In this document: in pieces, positions 56,491 through 64,000 of the stretch
Layout: every line of letters begins with the position of its first letter
Numbering within the stretch: position 1 is the stretch's first letter
Origin: Oopsacas minuta
Taxonomy: Eukaryota > Porifera > Hexactinellida > Lyssacinosida > Leucopsacidae
NCBI GenBank assembly: GCA_024704765.1
Contig: JAKMXF010000006.1
Location: 62,001-126,000, forward strand
Reading direction: 5' to 3'
DNA length: 64,000 nucleotides
The notes under the pieces: model-generated
Told to the model about the DNA's origin: nothing
Seen by the model: only the letters and a program-made list of their open reading frames with translations
Database searches by the model: none
Position numbers and translations under genes: made by a program

Positions 56491-57207
56491 GCATCTGTGT
56501 ATTTTGATAGAATTTTTTGTAGAACTTTGATCAAAATTTCTTATGTCGAACTTTGATCGAATAATGAAAAAGGCAAATTTTGATCAAAGTTCTACTTAAA
56601 TATCTTCAGTCGAACTTTGATCGAAAAACGAGAACTTTGATCGAAACATTTTCGTGCTCCACGACACCACAATATTCAGGGTGGCACCCTGATCCCCCAT
56701 GTACTGCCACAATGCACCAGAGACTCGACTGATTTCAATCTAGGACGTGCTAGCACTTTATATCTTATTAATTAGAAAGAGTACCATTGGTAGGGGATTA
56801 GGGATTTATTTCGCTACCTTATGGCTCTGGGAGTATTTATTTTTGTTCGTTATTAGTTACTAAAGGACAGGAGTGTGGAATTTATGCTAATTTTATGATT
56901 GGATTGAGTTTTGTTGGATTGATTATTGTAAATCTTTGTAAAATAGGCGGATCGTTAGATTTTTTGTTTATTTTCTCCATTTTCTATCAAAGTTCTCACT
57001 TTTCGATCAAAGTTCTCATTTTCGCTCAAAGTTTTCGTTTTTCGATCAACGTTCTCATTTTAGATCAAAATTCGACAATTTTTCGATCAAAGTTCGACTT
57101 TGGACATTTTAGTAGGACTTTGATCAAAATTTGCCTTTTTCATCATTCGATCAAAGTTCTACATAAGAAAATTTGATCAAAGTTCTACAAAAAATTCGAT
57201 CAAAATA
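56491..57207. mobile_element. Fold-back element, copy 2 (rearranged)
   Basis: The left end is CATCTGTGTATTTTGATAGA, followed by GTAGAACTTTGATCAAAATT. The right arm carries the inverted GATCAAAGTTCTAC repeats but lacks the last terminal bases seen in copy 1. The middle shares ATGCTAATTTTATGATTGGA and the AGAAAGAGTACCATTGG block, but a stretch in the left arm (about 56650-56750) has no counterpart in copy 1. It contains at least six TCGATCAAAGTTC-like units. Confidence 0.75.
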
Positions 57208-57209
57208 AT

Positions 57210-58815
57210 CAACTTGGAATTTTTGTAATCGGTCAACTTTGGTGGTTTATAAATGATCAACGAACATATGCATTTGGTAAATAATTGTAACTTTGTGGCT
57301 GATCATTTGACAATACTATCTAGGGTTTCCAAAATACGTATTGACATCATAGCGTACCACACATGTTATCAACAACAGTAGCCAGTCCTAGGGTGCCATG
57401 ACAGATCCCAAAATTCGCATACTCAACTTGGACACGGAGTAAGCGAGATTTCCAATCCTCATTCCTGATATTGAATACAATTCACAAACACAACAGTAAT
57501 CGCTTGTTCTTTCATTAATTCGATAAAAACAACACATCTTCTGCCATTAAAGTTTCAAAATACTCAAATGAAAAGGACTGGGGGGCAAGATCAGATCCCC
57601 AACTAGGCTACTCCAGATGGACACAAATCCACTTAGCAACATTTCCAATCTTCATTCCTTATCAAGTGATCAACAACACACATAGTTTCTTATGTCGGTA
57701 TCAATAGCCATTTTAATGATTATTTTTAAGTATTGTGTGTTTGAACAGATCATTAGTGACCCATGCCCATGAGCCATATAACCCATTTGACCCATTACCC
57801 GTCAAATGGGTAGATGATAAGAAGTAGGTTGCAATCAGTGGGTTGGTTGATACACTTGATTGTTATGCACTTACGTATGTGTATTTCTGAAAATTTTTGT
57901 AATGATACTCAAAGCTGGACAACAGAGTTGATCATCTATCAATGGATTATGGCTCATGAGTCGTAGGTTATGCATTCATAAGATGGTCGATGGGTCATTC
58001 GATTGAGATGAATCATAGTCTAGTGGGTCAAAGAACCGTCATCAAAGACCAACTGGCTCATCTGCCATTCTGAATGGACACATCCCTATCATCCAACATT
58101 TTCCACAGGCGAGGAGTATTTGGCGACTGATGTTCCGTTAATATTGGTGAAGATGCCTCATAATTCTGGTTGCCCCGAGGACTCACAATCCCTTAATCCG
58201 TCCCTGACATCCAGTACAGTGGTCCAATTATGTACTGATTATTTAGATATAATATAAATCTAACGTAACTCTGGATGAATGAAAAGGACCACAATTGGAG
58301 TCAGCTCCATTATCAAGGCTGGAGTGCAATCCTTTTCTGTATAAAGAGCGGAGGCGGGAGCACCGCTCCAAATAATGAAGTGCCCTTAATGCTCTATAAT
58401 TCATGGAGATTTTGCATTACAATTACTTAAGGTATGAAAGAACCAAAATAAAGTTAAGTAAGCACTCATCCGTACTTCAGCTGATAGGACTCTAACTTGG
58501 GCATCCTATTTGGCTCAGGATCTTCGGTTAAACTTAAAATTCCTCAATCAATTATCCTCGTTCATGTGCATTAAATGTATAAATTTAGCTTGTAATCTTC
58601 AGTCCGTATTCCCTATCCACAATACTGACTCTGCTTTGAAAGTTCAATGGCAGCCTGAAATCCGTCACAAACTAATACTGAAGTTATTGCTTAATTAACT
58701 GTTATCCTTGCATTTAGTAATTCATAACTATATGACACATTTTTTCGTCCATTATTATAGATTGATATCTTATTAGTCATCTACTTTATTTACAAAAACT
58801 AGATAACTTACTATC
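57210..58815. other. Intergenic, no gene recognised
   Basis: Phrases such as ATGGGTC/GACCCAT recur around 57760-58030, with no clear ends. The 62-codon open frame at 58510-58698 is not supported by any motif. Confidence 0.4.
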
Positions 58816-58819
58816 ACGT

Positions 58820-58874
58820 CAGATTGCATAATATCTTTTGTGATAAAATATCACAAATGATATTATGCTATCTG
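58820..58874. repeat. 55-base hairpin, 24 of 26 pairs
   Basis: The arm 58820-58845 (CAGATTGCATAATATC then TTTTGTGATA) pairs with 58849-58874 around a three-base loop. Two mismatches. It lies in gene-free DNA. Confidence 0.8.
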
Positions 58875-59371
58875 AATAATAGTTTAGACAATTATTAAGT
58901 TTTGAACTCAGAGATTACTCTGATTGTGATTAGAACCAATAATCTCCCTATTTGTAATATGTAATGTTACTCTCAAATAACTTTACTATATATTTCAGTC
59001 AGCTAAATAAAAGAAATTTGTGTAAATCAGCTAAATGCAAGATGTATTTCCCTTGAAATATTTCTGTAAGCTAACTAAATTTCAACTCAGTTGCGTTGCT
59101 TTCAGATAAGTACACATATATCAATATGAATAAATATGTTTATTGTTATTTTGGTTTTCCTTTTTTCAGGTTGCGAAATATTGGTTTGCGAAAATAATAC
59201 GGCACCTAAAATACTATATGCATTGCTGTTATTCTTTCTGCAAGTGAGCTGAAAATCACTTGAAATGACTTGATTTAACTGACCGACTTGACCGAATCCA
59301 TTATATTAATGAAACGTGACTCTATGGCGGGAGCTTTAGACACATTAGTATTAGCTAAAGGAATTCGTATA

Positions 59372-59527
59372 CAGTGGAACCTGCATAAACTGACATTTGT
59401 ATAATCCGAAAACCCTCTATAATCCGGTGTGTTTCTGATCTGAAATAGGTTCCGAAGATACAAATTCACCTGTATAATCTAACAAAATGTTCATATCCCA
59501 ATGGATCAGTTAATACAGATTCCACTG
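59372..59527. mobile_element. Pogo/Tigger-like MITE with TA target site
   Basis: The ends are CAGTGGAACCTGCATAA and, inverted, TTAATACAGATTCCACTG. It is flanked by TA on both sides (59370-59371, 59528-59529), is 156 bases long and non-coding. An end of the same type occurs at about 32023 (CAGTGGAACCTGTGTTAATC). Confidence 0.8.
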
Positions 59528-60140
59528 TATAAACATATAATATAAGGATTATATACGAATATGAAAAAAATATGCTATGATGACGTGACAGGGGCGTAAA
59601 CACGGCTTAGGCCTAGATCTAGCATAGATGAGAGCACAGGCATCGATTTATCCAGCAAATTGCATATACGAGTAATTTTGGTTGCTAAAATACTAGACTT
59701 AGCCCTATCTTTTGTATTTAAGAACTGACTTGATCCTGACCAGGCTATGTGAGAAATTTTGTAACCTGTATCAGCACTACAATTGCACCACAAGCAACTG
59801 GCCTCCCTGAAAGGGGAACATAAACGGGGGTGAATAAGGTTAATTAATTAAACAACATATATTTCAAAGCAAACGAACCTATAAAAGCGGAGACTGGGGG
59901 ACTCAAGCCTGGAGTCCAATCTCCCTGATTTGGGAGGTTCCACTGCATTAGGTAAAAATATTCGTATATTATCAGATATTCTAATAAAAAATTCATACAA
60001 ATCCAAAAAATATCCGCTAGGATAAATATCAATTATTTTTAGCAAAATCACTGCCAATATAGTTAAACATAAATGTAAGAATAGATGAAAGAAGGAATTT
60101 AACCATTGAATAGATACAGGTAATAGATATATCGAAAAGT

Positions 60141-61136
60141 TTACGAGATGAGAGGTTTCCTGAGAGGATTAGGGAAATGAGTCACATAACCAGTTTTACC
60201 TTGGATACGAAGCCATATAAAAACTGACATCGTATAGAATCCACTGATGATGTAAGGAATGAAAATAAGTGCGAATCCCATTACAGTACAGAAATACTCT
60301 AGAGTTGCGAAACATGTTAGGATGTAACTAGGAATATAGCTCTTTTGCAAGCTGCATAAGGAGTAGTAATTGAAATTATCATTTGAGTTTACCAGTAACA
60401 AAATTTGGGTCCAAATTTCAATATCGTCTATTAGTAATGAAACTAATAGGAAAAATGCACCTAACCATAAAATTAGAAATAATATCCTCAGCTGTTTGTT
60501 CTCTCGTTTGAATTTATTCAATAATCTCCGATTATTTTGACTAATCTGTAGATCAACAATTGTCCAGTTAATCACCATTTTGAGTCTTCTATATTGTTGT
60601 ATTCCTAATACTAGTAACATCATCGATATAATCCAGTATAAAAATTTCATAATCAGGGCTAAGATACATACTAGCGTTGAGAGATGAGTTAATATTAGAA
60701 ATAATATAGTGAGGACGATGAAGTAAGGAATTTTGTTATGTTTAATCCAACTCTTTCTAGCGTATCTTGCTGTGAGATAATTGCAGAGACAAGCCACTAA
60801 CGTTAAACTCAAAAAGAACATGTCATGTCTCAAATGATACATGTTTATGTAAATTTGGGAGTTTACTTGGAAGATACTGGAAGGAGATTCGATGCAATCA
60901 ATGGAATGATTATTCGCCCTCATTGATTTGCTCTCAGAAATATAAGTAGGAATTTTTCGGTCACAAATTACAAAAATACTCACGTTAAGATATGCAATTG
61001 CTGTGGTAGCAAATGTAACAGCGAACCATTCTACGATATTGATGGAGAATAAGAATATGCTTTTGACATATTCCGTCTCTGCCAAATAATTTACTTCCTG
61101 TTGAAATTGATCATTAGATTCATGAATCCTTTCATG
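60141..61136 (-). CDS. Multi-pass membrane protein, unknown family (main open frame)
   Basis: The frame is open from a TGA at 61137-61139 down to TAA at 60141. About six hydrophobic segments are visible, for example IFLFSINIVEWFAVTFATTA, YFIVLTILFLILTHLSTLVC, KFLYWIISMMLLVLGI, LFLILWLGAFFLLVSLLI and YIISGFYTMSVFIWL, separated by basic loops. The layout resembles a seven-helix receptor, but no DRY, NPxxY or gustatory-type motif is seen, so I name no family. There is no ATG until about residue 54 after the TTG at 61085, so the N-terminus must come from elsewhere: an upstream exon or the shifted frame at 61091-61270. Confidence 0.6.
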   Translation of the reverse strand, partial: HERIHESNDQFQQEVNYLAETEYVKSIFLFSINIVEWFAVTFATTAIAYLNVSIFVICDRKIPTYISESKSMRANNHSIDCIESPSSIFQVNSQIYINMYHLRHDMFFLSLTLVACLCNYLTARYARKSWIKHNKIPYFIVLTILFLILTHLSTLVCILALIMKFLYWIISMMLLVLGIQQYRRLKMVINWTIVDLQISQNNRRLLNKFKRENKQLRILFLILWLGAFFLLVSLLIDDIEIWTQILLLVNSNDNFNYYSLCSLQKSYIPSYILTCFATLEYFCTVMGFALIFIPYIISGFYTMSVFIWLRIQGKTGYVTHFPNPLRKPLIS

Positions 61137-61270
61137 TCAGATTTGTAGCATACTCTCCTCTTGATGACATTTTCCAACAAATAAATAGACCAGAATATGA
61201 ATACAAATGTGAAAACTGTAAAAAATATTGCTATAAATATAATTGAGATAATGAATTGATATTCAAACAT
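61091..61270 (-). CDS. Likely N-terminal part of the membrane protein, in a shifted frame
   Basis: The ATG at 61270 opens 59 codons with a strong membrane helix (FIISIIFIAIFFTVFTFVFI then FWSIYLL) and a basic tail. It overlaps the main frame and is offset by one frame. Together they would give a seven-helix protein. No intron of reasonable size fits between them. A single-base insertion or deletion around 61110-61170 is the simplest explanation, so the gene may be broken or the sequence wrong there. Confidence 0.4.
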   Translation of the reverse strand: MFEYQFIISIIFIAIFFTVFTFVFIFWSIYLLENVIKRRVCYKSDMKGFMNLMINFNRK

Positions 61271-61312
61271 TATAGTATAGAATTGATAGTTAAAGTATTA
61301 ATTTATACTTAT

Positions 61313-61534
61313 CCATAGCCTACTCTACTATAAAGCCTTCTGACCTCTTGTGAATTTAGGATCAGGGACGCAGTCGGAGATGAAGGTATTTTACGTGTAG
61401 ATTCAATATTGCAAAAATGATGCATTTTTACCCGAATATATGTATTGTACACGTAAAATACCTTCATCTCCGACTGCGTCCCTGATCCAAAATTCACAAG
61501 AGGTCGGCAGGCCGTATAGTAGAGTAGGTTATGG
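61313..61534. repeat. Large inverted repeat, 87-bp arms
   Basis: The arm 61313-61399 contains GATCAGGGACGCAGTCGGAG and ATGAAGGTATTTTACGTGTA. The arm 61448-61534 is its reverse complement with few mismatches. The loop is 48 bases. It lies just upstream (43 bases) of the membrane-protein ATG on the minus strand. It is probably a MITE, but no target duplication was seen. Confidence 0.85.
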
Positions 61535-61539
61535 CTTAC

Positions 61540-62290
61540 CGATTTATAATGCGATTTCTGCATCTGCTAGCATATGATTCCTTCAGTTTGCATATCAACT
61601 GTACAAATCCATTTTCCTATTAGGAATGTATTCACCACAAAATGTTATAAGCCATAGGTATGGGTATTCTTACCACTTTTTTGCAATTTTGAGATTTGTA
61701 CTTTACTATTAAGACATTATTAATCTATCTATATGTATGAATGTATGTTAAGCTGACAAGGAGTAATATCGTAATAAATAATGAATAGAAATACAGGTAA
61801 GTATAGGCCACACAATAACTAAGACTATCTACTAAGCTGAATAAATGTAGCTATACGTAGCGTTTAGAAGCCCTATCGGTCTAATATTTGAGACCACCTA
61901 CCCAAAGTGCGTTAGTGCTAACATATTCATAACACCATTCCCCTTCTCTCTACTTGCTTGTGTGGCGCTGTCCTTCTTTTCAAACTGCATAGTAGGTGTA
62001 GCGTGACCGTTTCTATTCTCGGAATGAGTAACGTCTCTTCTTCATTCTTGTATCGCTTGTTGTTAGCCAGTTTTCATCGGTATATGTATCCGGTAAGACC
62101 TCCTAAGGGAGTATAGATGCTTTCATGTTGTTCACACCCTTCGCTGCAGCCATTCGATTCAGACGACTCTACCACATATATATCCTGACAGTTCTCGTCT
62201 CCTACAGCTGCATCTTGACCCCCTGTTTTATGACGTGTACAGGGTACCGCAGTTAGGGCTGCCTGGATGAAAACAGGTTCTGCACCATCG
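61540..62290. other. Intergenic
   Basis: No gene. GC content rises near 62000, towards the retroelement. A flanking LTR was not recognised. Confidence 0.4.
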
Positions 62291-62296
62291 CACTTC

Positions 62297-63740
62297 TTAG
62301 TGATTGAGGTGGACCCATTTATCCTGAGTATTTAGGGGTAGTTTTACATCTGATCTTCGATAGGTTTGATCTTCCTTGCCCTTTATCCCTTTGTCCAAGT
62401 ACCGCTCCAATTCTTGTCCCACAGCGTCTGTTTCTATGTGGAACTCTTGTTCCCAATTTGGAAAGGCTGGCGTCACTGGCTCTTCTAGTAAACACAGTCT
62501 CAATCTGTCGAAGGCATGTTCGCAGGATTGTCTCTATAATCATCTTGTTCCCGTCTTCGTAGGAGCGTAGAGAGGTTCTGCTATCGTCGAGAAATTCCTT
62601 ATGTAGCATCTATAATAGTTTACCATACCTAATTAGCTCTGTAGCTCCTGTGCGTTCTCTAGTCGGGGAAATTTATGAATCCTTTGTGAGTAACTATCCA
62701 ATGGGCCTTTACCCTTTCTAGATATTCAGTGCCCTAGGAACTCAACGCAGTGGTAAGCAATCCCCGCAATTCAACTATTTCTAAGCAACTCAAAGCCTTG
62801 CCAAGATGTACCGAATGCTCCTCCAAGGTTTGAGAGTATACTACGATATCATCCACGTAACTTTCTGTATTGGTTGCGTCCTTCAAGGCTTGGTCCATCA
62901 GCCGCTGGAAGCTGGCTTGGCTATTACAGGTAAAGGACATCACCATCATCTCGAAAGTCGACGTAGTGTGGAATGCTGTTTTTCAATGTCTCGTTCTAGA
63001 ATGGGTACTGTTCAATAGGCGCTCGCGATGTGCAATTTAGAGAAAAAACGGTTCCCTTCGAGTTTATCGAAAATGAACTGTTGGTTAGGTAGCTTATATT
63101 CCTGTCCCTATGATAGGCTATGTGAATGTGGAGATATTCGGACATGACGAACTTAATTAGATACACGCTACGTTATATGACCAGAGATGGACTCCCGAAA
63201 GCTGCCAGACCACGAAGAATACTGCCGAAATGTGAGCCGGTGATAAATCGCCAACTTGGAGAGATGGTTGAAGTGGTTCCACCCATCTGCCGTCGATGTA
63301 ATTCCCCATGGAGTTCAGACGTAGTTCTGGTGAAGAAAAAGGACTGCAGCCTCAGACTTGCAGTGGATTATAGGCATTTGAACGCTGTCACGAAACGTGA
63401 CGATTACTACAGAGTCCGTATACTCTACCAGGTGCTTTCACCATTCTATCAATGAGTTTCGTCTTTCTCGCCTTGTTCATATCTATTACGCACGGATTCG
63501 CACCCGTATCGAGCATGACGGCTAGCTCTTTCACATTTGTCCAGACATGGGCTGTTACGGCGTCCTCTCTAGCTGGCAATGGGTAAACTCGATCTTTCCG
63601 TCTCCAGTTCGATTCTTTTCTGCTGATCCCATGTTCCCATTTTGTGCGACAATTATTCGAAAGATGACTATTCCTCCTGTAAACACCACACTTCTTGTTT
63701 GGGCAATTTCTGACAAGATGCCGTATGGTCACAACCGTAG
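62297..63740 (-). mobile_element. Degraded Ty3/gypsy-type retroelement, internally inverted
   Basis: Reading down the minus strand: a zinc-knuckle remnant (CPNKKCGVYRRNSHLSNNC) and an aspartic protease start with DTGA (63740-63430), reverse transcriptase middle with FFSKLHIASAY, SFQRLMDQAL and YVDDIVVYS (63070-62735), and a ribonuclease H start (PAFPNWEQEFHIETDA, 62520-62300). Several stops and frameshifts occur. The reverse transcriptase head (SPWSSDVVLVKKKD, VDYRHLNAVTK) lies at about 63126-63415 on the plus strand, in the correct slot but flipped. No integrase or LTR was recognised. It cannot be active. Confidence 0.8.
63126..63430 (+). pseudogene. Flipped reverse transcriptase start of the retroelement
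   Basis: The plus-strand frame reads LPKCEPVINRQLGEMVEVVP, then CNSPWSSDVVLVKKKDCSLR and VDYRHLNAVTKRDDYY. It sits between the protease and the rest of the polymerase, which are on the minus strand. Borders of the flipped piece are near 63100 and 63415. Confidence 0.75.
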
Positions 63741-63744
63741 CACT

Positions 63745-64000
63745 TGAATTTCAAGCCCTCTCACCCAAATCATATTCTTCTGGCGGGAAGGGTCTCTTTT
63801 TATCTGGACTGTGTTCACGTAATTATCCTCAAAGTCTGATTCTTGAATCTCTGTAAGATAACCTGGCAACTAAGCAGAAAATTTGGAATGTGGATTTGTC
63901 ATTGTTATAATATACTAGTGCGCTTCGCATACTAGCTCGCTGTGCGACAGCTTAGCGCTCAGGTTAGATTAAGTATAAAACAGATAAATTTTTGATGCTT
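63745..64000. other. Window end, no gene recognised
   Basis: The palindrome-rich motif GCTCGCTGTGCGACAGCTTAGC near 63930 (also near 23472 and 25840) marks a small dispersed repeat. Sequence continues beyond the window. Confidence 0.4.

Overview
The window looks like nuclear DNA from an AT-rich metazoan, most plausibly a sponge. Genes are split by GT-AG introns of roughly 80 bp to 3 kb. They encode animal-type modular extracellular domains (SRCR, C-type lectin, Ig, EGF, FN3), and most of the space between them is small inverted-repeat transposons. The sponge call is an inference from domain repertoire and gene style; I cannot test it by search.

Layout. 1-4.7 kb: a decayed DD37D Tc1/mariner element nested in an older hAT-like repeat, then a decayed NHL-repeat gene. 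5-8.5 kb: repeats, including a hAT MITE with a perfect 8-bp target duplication that carries a second MITE inside it. 8.9-9.9 kb (minus): an intronless Endo H-like GH18 glycosidase, a candidate transfer from bacteria. 13.0-14.2 kb (plus): an intronless, divergent actin-like gene lacking key ATPase residues. 16.0-21.5 kb and 31.7-37.5 kb: two tandem paralogues of a secreted type-B carboxylesterase. Each is broken in a different exon, and both still have a TATA box and all splice sites.

37.9-38.3 kb (minus): a LINE endonuclease fragment. 40.2-53.4 kb (plus): the main gene of the window, a modular receptor-like protein. Nine exons add to exactly 1573 codons plus a stop: signal peptide, SRCR, CTLD, Ig, SRCR, Ig, CTLD, CTLD, then one long exon with a calcium-binding EGF and seven FN3 domains. 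Every internal domain exon is symmetric phase 1-1. A hAT/ZBED fragment abuts a cut-off extra SRCR exon inside this gene, and a fold-back element with a 10-bp target duplication ends 45 bp before one lectin exon.

55.1-55.7 kb (plus): an intronless ARL3-like small GTPase with an altered switch II. 60.1-61.3 kb (minus): a multi-pass membrane protein, probably frameshifted near its N-terminus. 62.3-63.7 kb: a degraded Ty3/gypsy-type retroelement in which the start of the reverse transcriptase is flipped.

The genes do not form an operon or an obvious pathway. Shared themes are secreted or cell-surface functions and recent duplication with decay. No rRNA, convincing tRNA or CRISPR array was seen.
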